A stretch of DNA of 64,000 nucleotides from Microthyrium microscopicum (lineage: Eukaryota; Ascomycota; Dothideomycetes; Microthyriales; Microthyriaceae). Of the stretch, positions 10,545-21,829 are shown piece by piece (positions within the stretch are counted from its first letter, which is position 1; each line of letters begins with the position of its first letter). Below the pieces are notes generated by a model. The model was given only the letters and a program-made list of their open reading frames with translations. It did no database searches and was not told the origin of the DNA. The DNA lies in NCBI GenBank assembly GCA_010405405.1, contig MU004237.1:1685345-1749344 (forward strand). Direction: 5' to 3'. The translations under genes and the position numbers were made by a program.

Positions 10545-12063
10545 TTTGATGTGTTTGGTTTGGATTGTTGGATGTAGGAAAAGCGAGTGTGGTGGTGGAA
10601 GAGTTTTGGTGAGAGTGGACGTGAGGAATGTTTGTGTGGGAATGAACAAAGAGAAAATTTGGTGTAAATGGGTGGAAATGTCCAGTTTTATACGGTATGC
10701 CAATGGGCTGATTTTATTTTGGTTGGGGGCGTAGCTGGCTTTTTTTCTCCTCTTTCTCCTTTCTGGAATCCACTGGGTCAAGCGTGCTTCACAAACACGA
10801 TGGCAAAAGCCCGGCAACCCGTGAGACTCGAGAGCAACCGTCCGCAACGCGCTTTGCTTTCTTGATCTCTTTTCTTTAGAGAGAGTCCAAAACGGGCGTC
10901 GCTGATCTCCATACAGCTGCCCCTGTCCCTGCATTACTTAGTTCACCCGCTGTGCAGTGCGGCTTGCGGCTCCATCTTCGCCCTCTGTCATTGGCTGCTT
11001 TTATTAGTCTGCGTTGCTAGGCCAAGGGAGGTGGCTGCTTCAAGTCGCCCGGGGCAGAGAGTGATCGTGTTCGACGCGCGTGTGGAGAGATGCTGGCCAC
11101 CTGTGATTTGCTCGTCAAACTGGACATGTCTTGGTGGTTGTTGTGCTTCCTAACTTTGAGCTTTCTTACATTGAACTATTGGAATACATCGGGCAGTCGG
11201 CATAAGGCCTTGCCACTTACGAATGGTTATGAGGCTCAGCATGCGCAATTGCTGATAGTTTGTTTTATATGTTGGAGCTTGTAGGGGTGTTTCCGTCGCT
11301 AGCTGGTGGGTTTACGGAGGAAATTAAATCTCGAAATGGGTGGGTGACAGTCAAGCTTGGACTGGGCCTTTGTGGAGGGTGGCGTCCAACTCTGTGGACT
11401 GTGACACACCTTTTTACAATTGTGGAGATGCATCTCGTTTGCAGTTTTCTGTCTCTGGCAACTCCCGACTTCCATTTCGTCTTCGAGAGCACGAGATGCG
11501 GAGAGAAGGCGTGTTGCTCAGGATATCAAGTTGTACAAACCCTGAGGACCGTTTGAGACCGTTTGAGATTCGGGACATCTGCTCCGGCTTATCTTGAGAA
11601 TGGGACACTGGATTCGAACTGACGTTGGACAAATTCGTGTGCGAGTCGTACCGAGAGTCGGGGCTAGGTATCAAATCTCACTTCTAGACCCATTTTCAGC
11701 CTGATGGCTAATTCATGCGCAACAGTATAATGACTTAACCTCTTCGAAGTTCGTGAACAACTGCGATGGGAGTAGTCGTCGGAACGGCTGATTTATCTTG
11801 TCCCCCGAGAGTTAACTTCCTTCCTTCGTACCCAAAAACTCACCCATCTTCTCTTATATAAACAAATACAACAAACAATTGATGTTTGTCGGTAATTACA
11901 TCGCCTGTCTCTCGATACATTGCGACTTCGCCGAGCGCTGGCAAGAAGGATCGGGAGACAGTGAGCAGACTTGAGTACATAGTACTTGCAGAAGAGCGTC
12001 TATTTTGTCAAGCTCTAAAGACCATCTACAGTCTCCTAGCTACATCAAAGCTGACAACGAAAT
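10545..12063. other. Intergenic, about 1.5 kb
   Basis: Promoter of the GPI-protein gene on the left (CA/CT-rich on the sense strand up to about 10900). The rest holds only short frames in several registers without family resemblance. A solitary MITE end lies at 11762-11811. Confidence 0.5.
11762..11811. repeat. Solitary end of the 234-bp MITE subfamily
   Basis: GCGATGGGAGTAGTCGTC followed by GGAACGGCTGATTTATCTTG and CCCCGAGAG matches, with substitutions, the right end of the element at 22962-23195. I could not find the matching left end within 250 bp, so this is a fragment or a decayed copy. Confidence 0.5.
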
Positions 12064-13520
12064 CTACAGATGGTGATCATTATCTCCAGCCAACACACCA
12101 CCCGGCATCGTCTTGACCCAACCATCAACCGACTCCGAAACAGTCTGCTTCACATTGCACGCATTCGCCGCCGCATACGTCTGGTTTGTCAACTGTGGGC
12201 AGTAGTTTCCTAGATTTCCTCCACAGCGCGCATCCATAGCCCTCTGGAGCGAATCGCCTTTCCAGCCGAACATGTAATCGCCGTGGTGGCCGTAGCCGGT
12301 GCTAAACACATATTAGCATCGAGCCTGCAATGTGTTAGGTTTATGGGCATGACTTACTTGTCTCCAGTGCTGAACACGAACGGCTGCGAGCCATCAGCCG
12401 GCCAATCTTCCTTGTTATTGAACTCGCGCGTATCCCAAATCGTCTCATAAAAGAGCTGTGGTACACGCACTGGATGCGTCGCTGGACATGGTCCACCTAG
12501 ATCACTTAATATCATCCTATACCACTTGCTCCTGAGACTTACCGCCGTTGGGCTGTCCAGAGGGATAGGCCATGTGGCTCGAGTGATTGGGAGAGTCGAG
12601 GTTCTTGCCATCCCAGCATCTACTATCTGTCAGCAAAGTCCCATTTGGAAGCGGTGGCGTTGGAGAGAAGGGTGATACATACACAGGAAAGTACGTATTC
12701 GATCTTATACCCCCAAGACACGGCTTCTTCGGAAACGTATCAGTATCAGATCCACCACCCGGCGCACCCTGATCCCCCGACCAATTCTTCCCAAAGCACC
12801 GAAACGTCAACTCGCGTGGCCTCACACTCTTCGTGCGCGCCGCTGGGTTGCCAGTGATCATGCGGAATCCCTAGGCCGCCCAGCACTGTTAGCCACTGAC
12901 ACTCTCATTTATATCCTCTTGCTCTGTCTCCCACAACAACAAATAGGGTAAGGTAAGGGAAACTTACAGGCTTAAAAGCAGTAGTCTTACTCTTCCCATC
13001 ATAAGGCGGAATATAATAAATCGTCATCCCACCCTTCTGTCCTTCCAAATGCAAATTAGGCATTTGCGGAACACGTTTATATGTCCCATTGCGCGCGCGG
13101 AAATACATGACTGCTGTCCAGTAGTTGCTGAAATCTTCTTGTTTGGTGCAGGTTGTGCAGGAGGCTACTTTGGAGAGATCGGTTGTTGTTGGCATGGTTG
13201 GTTTGAATGCGTTCTAAGGTCTCATTAGTTCTATGAAGAGGGTAGGTGGGTGGTGGGTGTGAGTACTCCTCCGACGATCTATGGGTTTTTAGTATAAAGT
13301 GTATGGTGTTGGTGGTATGGGACGGACCTGATGGAGATGGGCGGTTTGGGGAACGCCTGGGTCGACGAGACTTGAATATGTTAGGATGGATTTTTGATAG
13401 AATGGATGGATCTTACGGATCGAGACGTTCGACGCTCAATTGTGAGCAGGCGAACCGCAGCATCTGCTGGGCATTGCTCTGCGTTGCGAGCGCAATTGCG
13501 ATTGCGGAATTCAACTTCAT
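12064..13520 (-). CDS. Secreted DUF1996 domain protein
   Basis: DUF1996 proteins are secreted fungal proteins of unknown activity. The start at 13520 gives a short signal peptide (MKLNSAIAIALATQSNAQ) followed by the family opening LRFACSQLSVERLDP. Reconstruction by eye needs seven exons. Family motifs fall in order: L-V-D-P-G-V and HLHQ, IVGG-N (IVGG is a 12-nt exon at 13267-13278), SCTTC-TKQEDFSNYWTAVMYF, RARNGTYKRVPQ, GFRMITGNP, TFRCFGKNW, CLGGIRSNTYFP, CWDGKNLDSPNHSSHMAYP, GPCPATHPVRVPQLFYET, STGDN-TGYGHHGDYMFGW and a C-terminal Cys-containing segment. All junctions keep frame with GT-AG borders. Family call very secure; first intron borders less so. Confidence 0.88.
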
Positions 13521-14852
13521 CGTGAATTCGTGACACTAGCAAGTCTATCAATGATGTGAGAAAACCAACGATACTGTTGTTGAGTAAAAGGGTCCCAAGC
13601 TTCTTTTACGTCCAATTAAAGTTCTATAGATACTTTCGTTCAATTTCTAAAGATTTGTCCAAACCTGGTAGACTCGGCCATGGCACTAGTTTCTGGACTG
13701 GACCGCTCGGAAATGAAGTGTCTTGGACCAGGATGGCCATACTGTTATCTTCAATGATCAAGCACATATTTGTGCTATCAAGAGGATCTCATGTTGCTGA
13801 TTGGGCAAAGATCTTTAGAGAAATTGGGCGAGATATCTCTGCCCTAGCATATAACAGAACTGTAGCGCTATCTGATAAGTCGCGGAAATGTTGCCCCGTA
13901 TATTGGAAAGTTCCTGGTTCCATGTATATTGGATTTCGGTATGTGATATCGGTCGAAAATCCGAGTTTAAAACTTGCGTCTGGAGTTTCTCGATCGGGCC
14001 GAAAAAATGACTTATTTTTGTCAAGAAGAAGAAAGGGCAAAAAATAGGATCTCGTTGGATGGATGGCGATGAAGTCGACCAGAGCAGTGGAGGTTTCAGC
14101 CAGATGCGGTATAACGCTCGGTATGGCTGTCCCCTAAACCGGTTAGCCTACTAATCCGAGAACCTAAATTACAGCAGAATTTTTGACCATGAAACGCCGA
14201 AGACAACTGTAGGAATTATTGACAATTTACCTACTGGAATATATATATCGCACAGCATAAAACTTATAACACCTCGTTTTCAACCTCCATTTGCAAATCT
14301 CATTTTCAATAGCAATCTCCCATCGCATTCGTAATCAAAATTCCGTTACTGACTGCCTCAAAACAACTAAATTACGTGCCATCAATTGTTATAGAACATG
14401 TATAATCAACTTTCTATTTGTGATTAAATAAGTTTTACAACAATTGTGTCACTAAGTTTCCTATATTCACCAGTCAACGTTGTCGAAAATCTTCAGCTTA
14501 CAGTACATTCAGAAGAGGCTAGCCATAAGGCTGAGCTAAACTAGCGCAAGGCTGAAAATGCTTATACCCGACCACCCCCGGACCGATGCCGCTACTCTTC
14601 ACAGATACAAGACATCACGATGTGCTCGTCATTATTGGCTATCTATCTAGGTAGGTATAGAGCATAGATTTGAGTCTCGCTTGAATTTCGGTAGTTTGGT
14701 CGGATTCTTTGCCTATGATTAGTAGCATTCATCGCATGACGTGCTGTACAAGACACTGGAAAGAATTATCGAGGCTCACAAGTCATTACCATCACAGCTG
14801 CGCAATTCATTCCCGGAAATCTGTGACAAACATTGGGACAAGATATAGCACT
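13521..14852. other. Intergenic, about 1.3 kb, AT-rich
   Basis: Frames on both strands overlap between 13556 and 14047 but none has an early ATG, splice signals or a recognisable motif; I do not call a gene. 14150-14700 is AT-rich. At about 14527 there is a CATAAGGCTGAGC repeat, also found downstream of the next gene at about 16316. Confidence 0.45.
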
Positions 14853-16063
14853 ATGGCGAACCAAAAGGACGACGAGACGGGCAATCCACAAAACCTCGAT
14901 TTCTACGATATTGATGCTTCGACGACTGTCGGAGACACTGCGAGAAAATTGTTGCACGAGTACAGTAAAATACCTTCCGAACAGATCGATGAACATGTCG
15001 AAACTATTGTAAGCAAGCTTCGTGGTTCAATGTATTCACGCTGACCTTGACAGAGAAAACAAGCTTTTGAGATTGTAAGTCGTACCCTAAACAACAGTTC
15101 CACAAAACGCTGACAACCGATCCAGTTTCCGTATCCATGTATAGGAATGTTCAGGTTCCTAGATCTTAGTATTCCAACCACACCGATCTATTCTGAAGTC
15201 CTTGAACGTTTAAAGAACGGCGATAAGCTTCTCGATCTCGGGTGCTGTTTCGGGCAAGAGATTCGCAAACTCGTATGGGCTCACCCCAGGCTATCTCCCA
15301 GAATCAATCACTGACACCAATAGATCTTTGATGGCGCACCAGCAGAGAACCTCGTCGGCTCAGATCTCGAAGCCGACTTCATATCCCTAGGCTACGACCT
15401 CTTCAAAGACAAAAACTCGCTCACAACCCGCTTCATTCCCGCCGACGTCTTCGACGATTCCTCACCCCTTTGGTCACTAAACGGCACCTTCAGCATGATC
15501 TACTGCGGGGCATTTTTTCACCTTTTCAACTACGACCAACAAGTCGCAATAGCCCTTCGCGTTGTCAAGCTTCTTGCGCCAAAGTCTGGCTCGTTACTAA
15601 TGGGCCGTCAAGTTGGCAATATAAACCCTAGTGACTACGACAAGAGCGGATATGGTAAGGAAAAGTCTAGATATCGACATAATCCGGAGAGCTGGAAGAA
15701 GCTGTGGGAGGAGGTAAGCTTTCCCCGTGTCAAATCACATCTCTTGACGTCATCCATTGGAACGAAACAAATCATATCTCTCAATGTACTCGATGGCTAC
15801 CATAGAACGTGTTCTTAATCGAGTGCCATGGATTGCACTGAATGCGATGATGGTTTTATGGTTTCACCACGAAAAGACAAACGATTTGATGGTAATCTTA
15901 TACTAACAAACTCCAGGTGGGGGAAAAGACGGATACGAAATGGGATGTTGATGTGACAGTTGATCCTATGCAATGGGGGATGGTTGGGCCGGAGGTCAAG
16001 TTGACGGAGAGGAGAGCGGAAACGGGCGCTACAAGGATTCATTTTATTGTGAGGAGATTGTAG
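14853..16063 (+). CDS. AusD-like SAM-dependent methyltransferase
   Basis: Class I SAM methyltransferase of the family used in fungal meroterpenoid pathways (austinol, andrastin); members O-methylate a carboxyl group. Five exons: 14853-15008, 15054-15074 (only 21 nt), 15126-15272, 15324-15713, 15917-16063; all phase 0, 286 residues. Diagnostic stretches: [41 protein letters not shown]-binding [76 protein letters not shown] and [18 protein letters not shown]. No polyketide synthase, terpene cyclase or P450 lies nearby, so it is an orphan or belongs to a cluster outside the window. An upstream in-frame ATG (14709) is possible but less like the family. Confidence 0.88.
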
Positions 16064-16473
16064 TCCAATCTTTTGCGATCTGGGCTGCGCATGAAGCTGG
16101 CGGGGAAGTCGAGAAATATTAGTTGCTGAGCACCCCGTTACCTGTAAATTACAGAATCAGTTTAATTTTCATGAATTACCACTTTTTGTTCAAGGCTCGC
16201 ATAACGGCAAATATGCACGGAATATGTACAGTAATGCTGCATTTAACACACCTTCAATTTGTTGGACATTACCCCTGCATGAGCTGATAGCGCTGCGGAC
16301 TAAATATTTGATGCATAAGGCTGAGCACAAGGCTGAAGTTTGGTCTGAAAGATCTGGAGCCTGTGAGCCCGGCAGCTCTTAACGCAAATTGTATGCGCCT
16401 TTTCAGAAGGCAGTATATCTGAAATCTTGAACACCACTACTCTTCAAACCCATCCTATATCATTTTGTGGAGC
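16064..16473. other. Intergenic between convergent genes
   Basis: 3' flanks only, with a CATAAGGCTGAGC repeat at about 16316 also seen at about 14527. Confidence 0.5.
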
Positions 16474-17370
16474 TCACAAGCTTGCATCATTTGACGCAAT
16501 ACTATCGCCCGCACCGTCAAACTCACTATCTCCCATAAATTTATCAAAGCAATGACTCCAGACTCTCCGTTTCTTGGCTCTGTTAGGATCAGTTGACACC
16601 ACGAGCTGCATTGCTCGTTTTAGCGGACATCGAAATGCTCTTGCTTCGCCCAACAGTTCATCATTGGCGAGTAGTCTGACATCCCCGTCTTCTACACAGC
16701 CATGCTTCGCTGCATAAGCTCCATTCATCCATACCAGTATCACCCCATCTTCTTTCCATTCTCCATCAAGAACAATGAAAACATAGGAGAATGTCTCCCT
16801 CATTTCAAAGGTGCGCATCATGCGGCCACTTTGCGACGGCGGAAAGCGTGGATGATATGAGATGCTTGGAAGCTCCACGGCCGCTAAACTTCCGCAAAGC
16901 GCTTGGTGAAACGATACAAAATCTTCCAGTGGCCAAACTTTGTCGTCTTCATCGATCTTCAGTGGCTTCCCGAAGAAGTTGCCGTCGTAGAAGCTACGGT
17001 CTCGTGCACGATGTGGCAACCACTCCTCGTAGATCGCTTTGTACAGCTCCGGTCTTTGGTCACTCCAAGCCTTCTTGTTGTTGTAAAAGGCGCAGTCTTT
17101 GTGGCAAAATGGGCGAACGTCGTCCGGTGCTGGCGAACCAAGCCTCCAATTAGTACCGTTCTGCCAGTGGGCTCGGGCCCATACATGCCGATCGAGATCT
17201 GTTGGTGAAGAAGCCGAGTGAATGATTACAGGATGGGTGAACCAGCGCTCTTCGTGTTCATAGTGTTCCTCTTCGGCTGAGATGCGATGCCATTCTAGAT
17301 CGTGGGTAGCAACACCTGGTTTAGGCGTAAGGAGTTTGTTCTCAAAACGGGTGATTTCGTCGGTCGCCAT
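16474..17370 (-). CDS. Uncharacterised protein, 298 residues
   Basis: Single uninterrupted frame with a good ATG, rich in Trp, His and charged residues like real cytosolic proteins, and no signal peptide or membrane segment. Notable segments: RHVWARAHWQNGTNWRLG, DVRPFCHKDCAFYNNKKAW, FSYVFIVLDGEWKEDGVILV and a basic, Ser-rich C-terminus. I do not recognise a family. The length without stops and natural amino-acid composition support a gene; antisense frames in 16791-17208 are shadows. Confidence 0.65.
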   Translation of the reverse strand: MATDEITRFENKLLTPKPGVATHDLEWHRISAEEEHYEHEERWFTHPVIIHSASSPTDLDRHVWARAHWQNGTNWRLGSPAPDDVRPFCHKDCAFYNNKKAWSDQRPELYKAIYEEWLPHRARDRSFYDGNFFGKPLKIDEDDKVWPLEDFVSFHQALCGSLAAVELPSISYHPRFPPSQSGRMMRTFEMRETFSYVFIVLDGEWKEDGVILVWMNGAYAAKHGCVEDGDVRLLANDELLGEARAFRCPLKRAMQLVVSTDPNRAKKRRVWSHCFDKFMGDSEFDGAGDSIASNDASL

Positions 17371-18604
17371 GAGTTGATTTTTGTGGACTGGCTCTCACAG
17401 TTTGGACATATAAACTGCATAAGTTGAGCCAAGAGGAATTATTAGGTCTCCCGAGTAAGGTAACAATATTGAGACCGTTGTAAGGAGGATCGACACCAAA
17501 TCGTTAGAGGGCGCTTCAGGCGGCGAGGTGCCGATGCCTGGTGGTGTTATTGGATCTCACTCAGTACCTCAGTCGGGTTTACTTGATAGCGCTTGGCAGT
17601 AGATTCTGCCTCAAATCGGTTGTGTTGGCAACTTGAAGTTACTGGCCAGTAGTTGTCCACTTCTCCACTGCCAAATTCCCAAAATTTGATGTTTACGATC
17701 GCGCATTTTCGAGCATTCTGCAAACCATAACCAAGATGATATTTTGCTCAGAATACTGTAGGATAGGTACCGTAAGTCCACGGTCTGGGTTGGGGGGCAT
17801 ATTTCACACGTGATACGACCATAACTGCATCACGCATTTGCATATGTTGAAGTTGCTCTTTCTAAGCATTCGGAAATCTACAGACATAATCTTAAACCTG
17901 CTATTGCGCAATGACGACTTGGGACACTTCTTTTCATCTTTCCTGCCATCTTATAAGCACCATCTATCAATGCCTTTAGGTCTCGTATACCGCGAGATTT
18001 AATTAGCCAACACCTTGTGGCGTGGGAGAATCTGGGCAATGGAGATTGGTCTCAAAATCGGGATATAGCCAAGAGCATCTCATTTACGCCTGGTAGTCAG
18101 GGTAACATGCAACCTCTTTAACATCAGCCTACTAACACCAGTACTAGTGTCATAACTGTACTGATGTACGTTCGATGGAAAGCGCGGGGCAAAAATTTTG
18201 CTTTGATAGAGTCGAATCCAGCATACCGGGCCATTTCTGGTTTCGCTCATGTCACGGCTTCAGCTGTTGGTGGCACAAATTCCGAAATCATGAAATCGGC
18301 GCCCTGACGAGTTGGTGACCGAGGAATTGGCACTTTCTCTAGTATGATTCGCAGTCTCACGATGCCAGTAGACGCGACTGAAGATTGTGCCAAGTAGACC
18401 CAAGTTATCCAACTCAAAATTGCGGCAAGATGTCGTTTGTTCGCAAGAAGTGTGCAAAGTATCATGGTCTTGATGACTCGGGTTCGAAACCCTGGGAAAA
18501 ATGATGGTCATGCTATAAATGCCTCCAACATGCCGCTGAACATAAAGTATTGAGAACAACATCCACTCTATTCTTTCCTCTTTTTGCCTGAGAGGCTCGC
18601 AAAA
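17371..18604. other. Intergenic, divergent promoters
   Basis: Divergent upstream regions of the 298-residue gene and of the secreted repeat protein. No gene, tRNA or repeat found; a GGTTCGAAACCC stretch near 18480 resembles a T-arm but has no tRNA around it. Confidence 0.5.
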
Positions 18605-21499
18605 ATGCTCGTTAAGTCTCTTGTCTGCTTCCTGGCGTTGAGCATTGCAGTTGATGCTGTGGCCATCGATCTACGCGAACATCACAAAAGTCAAGATGGT
18701 CGTAGAGGTCACATCCGTCGACAATACTCTGACAGCTATCCTATTGCCTCTCCGTTAGACACTTTCATTGCCCCTATCGCGAGTTCTGTTGCGGTCTATG
18801 CGTATTCAAGTACCAATATTCTCGCACCTCCGATAGATACTAGCTTACCTTGGTCTACTGGCAATACAATCTGGTCTGCTGTCATTACCAACTCGCCAGT
18901 ATCCCCTGCTGGCGGTGCTGATCTGAATACACCACTAGCTAGCAGCAGTTTTATACCTGATCCACCACCTCCTGTGGAAAGCAGCCCCGTTCCATCGTCA
19001 CCTAGTGGCAATGATCCCCAACAACTTCCGCCAATTAGTGCAACCCTCAATACTCCTCCAGTAGTTACAGCTGGCAGCACCTCAGGCTTTGTTACGATTG
19101 TTACCATCCAGCCAAGCCCGCCCCCAGGCAGTATCAGTCCCGCCATTCTTCCACCAGGGGCAAGTAGCAACAGTCAAGTCTTGCCTCCTATTGTTACCAA
19201 CCAGCCAAATCTGCTTCCAAGCGGCAGTGACCCTAGCCCATCTCCGCAAGCTAGCGTCAACCCCGAACTTGCTCTCACAGGGACACCTCCCATAGCTACC
19301 AACCAGCCAAGCTCGCCTCTAATTGGTCGCGATCCAACTTCATCCCCGCCAGGCAGTATTAACAACCCTTATGTACCAGGCACGGCTAGCAACAGCCCAA
19401 TTTTGCCTCCTGCGGGTACCAGCCAGCCAAGCCCGCCTCCACGAGGTAGTAGTCCCAATACCCCTACAGGCGGTGGTAACGGCCCAGAGCCTACAGGTAG
19501 TGGAAACGACCCAAAGCCTACAGGCGGTGGAAACGACCCAACGCCTCCAAGTGGTGGCAACGACCCAACTCCTCCAGGTGGTGGAAACGATCCAAAGCCT
19601 ACAGGTGGGGGAAACGATCCAAAACCAACAGGTGGTGGAAACGATCCAAAACCAACAGGTGGTGGAAACGATCCAAAGCCTACAGGCGGTGGAAACGATC
19701 CAACGCCTCCAAGTGGTGGCAACGACCCAACTCCTCCAGGTGGTGGAAACGATCCAAAGCCTACAGGTGGGGGAAACGATCCAAAACCAACCGGTGGTGG
19801 AAACGATCCAAAACCAACAGGTGGTGGAAATGATCCGAAGCCTACAGCTGGTGGAAACGATCCGAAGCCTACAGCCGGTGGAAACGACCCAAAGCCTCCA
19901 GGCGGTAGCAATCCTAATCCACCCACAGGTTCTTTAGCCACGCCTCCCCCATCAACAAACACAAGCGAAAAGCCTTGCGCAGCAACAGATACTGCCACCG
20001 AATGTAAAGTTGCTTGCTCAACAGTCACCACAACTAACCTTGGAGGCACCGCGACTTCGTCCGAAGCCTGCTCCACAACCTGCAATACCCAAGTCGCCTG
20101 CACTGCCACCAACTCTGCGACTAGTACTACTTCCGGGTCATGCATCAAGCCAACATTGGGTAGTGTCCAGAATGTTGATGAACTTAAGGAAGATGCAACT
20201 TTTACAGCATCTGCACCAACAACCAGCTCTACCATTGACCCGGTCCAATCTGACCCAAACAAATGCCATGTTCACGTGGAACAGATATTGTGGCAGGATA
20301 CCAGTAAGCCGGATACCTCTCTGGATGTATGGGCCACGGACAAAGGGAGCGATGACAGAAATAGCGGAGTGAAAGATGTGAATTGGGGTGGGACATTTGA
20401 GCTGTCAACGAAGCTTGGACAAAGCATCGTTATCACAGCTCAAAACAACACTGATCAAAAAGCTGGTGAATCACCATTTGGTCGAGAGCTGCAATTGCTT
20501 AGCGTCCTGGAGTTCTCGGTCCCGTCTGAAAGATTCATATCCAATACTCCAGCATGTGCAACTACGCCCTGGACGGACAAGCAAGATCCACATGATCCAG
20601 GCCACTCTCCAACTAGAGACATCGATTGCAACTTTGACTGCCCTACTACAGGCCCTGTGTCTCTCGTAAAGCGATTAGCACACATTTTCAGAAGCAACCT
20701 ACGGCGAACATTCAGAAGATTGTTCCGACGGGCAGACGGGGACGTACCAACTGATATTGACCAAAAGAAGGCTTATTATGCTGAGAGGGGTCAAAAATAC
20801 TATAAGGCTTGGAATGATCGGCCCACAACTGAGCCCGATGCAAGAAGTATCTGCGATTTGAACCAGTTTCCTGATAACACTATCCAGCTTGGGAAGGCTA
20901 CGGGGAAATTGAAAGCACTACTCGCCGAGGAAGGAATCTCTCCTACCGAAAGCTACTTTCGACTTTATAACGCGAAAACTAATGCGGAGTTTAGCAACTC
21001 AATCAGCGTTGCAGACGGTGCTTTCATAGCCGTTGCCAACGACCGAGACATTGGAAGTACAGGAAAGCCTGTGGACGAACAATTTTCCCAGGTTGCATGG
21101 GAGCAGTGGGTGAAGACGGTGCTTACCGCCAACCCTTCTGCCACAGATTTCTCTCTGCTCAAAACCATGTGGCGACGCAATATTAGCAACCAGCAGACAG
21201 TCGATATTATAAGTATTGCATTCAAGGGTAGGCCTGAAGTATCAGAGACCATTGTGTTTACGCCTAGTGACCAGAGTCTGGACAATCTGTTCTGGGCGCT
21301 GCTAGGGACCCCGAACGGCAACGGCATGCAGTACTTCCTTGGGGACAACAAGAGAAAGATGAAAGGCAAGGGCATTACCAGTCTAAAGGTCCGGCGGACC
21401 GATACTGGAGGCAAGCTTCCCAATGGCAATACCGCTTGGGAGTACAATATCTGGACAGTTTTTGGCCCAGTTGATCCTGCTTGGGCGAATTTGGAGTAG
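18605..21499 (+). CDS. Large secreted protein with Gly-Gly-Asn-Asp-Pro-Lys-Pro-Thr tandem repeats
   Basis: One exon, 964 residues from the ATG at 18605, which opens a signal peptide (LVKSLVCFLALSIAVDAVA) followed by a Kex2-like RRQY site. Residues about 60-290 are Pro/Ser-rich low-complexity. From 19461 to about 19920 there are about 16 copies of a 9-residue unit (PTGGGNDPK and variants PTGGGNDPT, PPSGGNDPT, PPGGGNDPK, PTAGGNDPK), containing a duplicated block of six units. A Cys-rich piece follows (CAATDTATECKVACSTVTTT and onwards), then a C-terminal globular part of about 430 residues with a basic stretch RSNLRRTFRRLFRRADGD that could be a second processing site. I do not recognise the C-terminal domain. 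Likely a cell-wall or secreted adhesive protein (inference). Confidence 0.85.
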   Translation: MLVKSLVCFLALSIAVDAVAIDLREHHKSQDGRRGHIRRQYSDSYPIASPLDTFIAPIASSVAVYAYSSTNILAPPIDTSLPWSTGNTIWSAVITNSPVSPAGGADLNTPLASSSFIPDPPPPVESSPVPSSPSGNDPQQLPPISATLNTPPVVTAGSTSGFVTIVTIQPSPPPGSISPAILPPGASSNSQVLPPIVTNQPNLLPSGSDPSPSPQASVNPELALTGTPPIATNQPSSPLIGRDPTSSPPGSINNPYVPGTASNSPILPPAGTSQPSPPPRGSSPNTPTGGGNGPEPTGSGNDPKPTGGGNDPTPPSGGNDPTPPGGGNDPKPTGGGNDPKPTGGGNDPKPTGGGNDPKPTGGGNDPTPPSGGNDPTPPGGGNDPKPTGGGNDPKPTGGGNDPKPTGGGNDPKPTAGGNDPKPTAGGNDPKPPGGSNPNPPTGSLATPPPSTNTSEKPCAATDTATECKVACSTVTTTNLGGTATSSEACSTTCNTQVACTATNSATSTTSGSCIKPTLGSVQNVDELKEDATFTASAPTTSSTIDPVQSDPNKCHVHVEQILWQDTSKPDTSLDVWATDKGSDDRNSGVKDVNWGGTFELSTKLGQSIVITAQNNTDQKAGESPFGRELQLLSVLEFSVPSERFISNTPACATTPWTDKQDPHDPGHSPTRDIDCNFDCPTTGPVSLVKRLAHIFRSNLRRTFRRLFRRADGDVPTDIDQKKAYYAERGQKYYKAWNDRPTTEPDARSICDLNQFPDNTIQLGKATGKLKALLAEEGISPTESYFRLYNAKTNAEFSNSISVADGAFIAVANDRDIGSTGKPVDEQFSQVAWEQWVKTVLTANPSATDFSLLKTMWRRNISNQQTVDIISIAFKGRPEVSETIVFTPSDQSLDNLFWALLGTPNGNGMQYFLGDNKRKMKGKGITSLKVRRTDTGGKLPNGNTAWEYNIWTVFGPVDPAWANLE
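19461..19920 (+). repeat. 27-bp coding tandem repeat with a 162-bp higher-order duplication
   Basis: Units of 27 bp (GGTGGAAACGATCCAAAGCC plus seven bases) encode the 9-residue motif. Six units in the order PTGGGNDPT, PPSGGNDPT, PPGGGNDPK, then three PTGGGNDPK occur twice in succession, a 162-bp block duplication. The period is a multiple of three, so copy changes keep frame. Confidence 0.85.
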
Positions 21500-21829
21500 A
21501 AATCTCTTTACTACATATTTAGAGATGCATATATCTTGTCAAGTACACTCTCTTAGACCAGTAGTCTAGTTCATCTTGTGGAGACTAAGGAATTGCAACA
21601 GCTGTCATGTCTCAATTGACGGGCTAGACCATCACTGATCACACCCATATACTCATTCAGCACTTGATGATAACAAAAGAGAAGCCAAAGATCGCCGAAA
21701 TATAGTGCCCATGATATAACGAGCAGACATCATGAGCCTCAAGCACGTTTCTTCAGCAATAGTAGTCAACAGCATCACCGCAAAAAGTCGTGTTGATCCT
21801 TTCCTAAAATCAGGACATAGCGAGACTAT

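Noticed and set aside
11600-11640. GGATTCGAACTG stretch resembling a tRNA T-loop
   Set aside because: The T-stem does not pair and no cloverleaf can be drawn.
13556-14047. 163-codon plus-strand frame
   Set aside because: Starts at GTG, overlaps two antisense frames of similar span, no family motif or splice structure.
18470-18505. tRNA-like T-arm (GGGTTCGAAACCC)
   Set aside because: No D-arm, anticodon arm or matching acceptor stem in the 75 bp on either side.
19369-20262. 297-codon antisense frame across the repeat protein
   Set aside because: Shadow of the tandem repeat; Gly/Phe/Pro periodicity mirrors the sense repeat.
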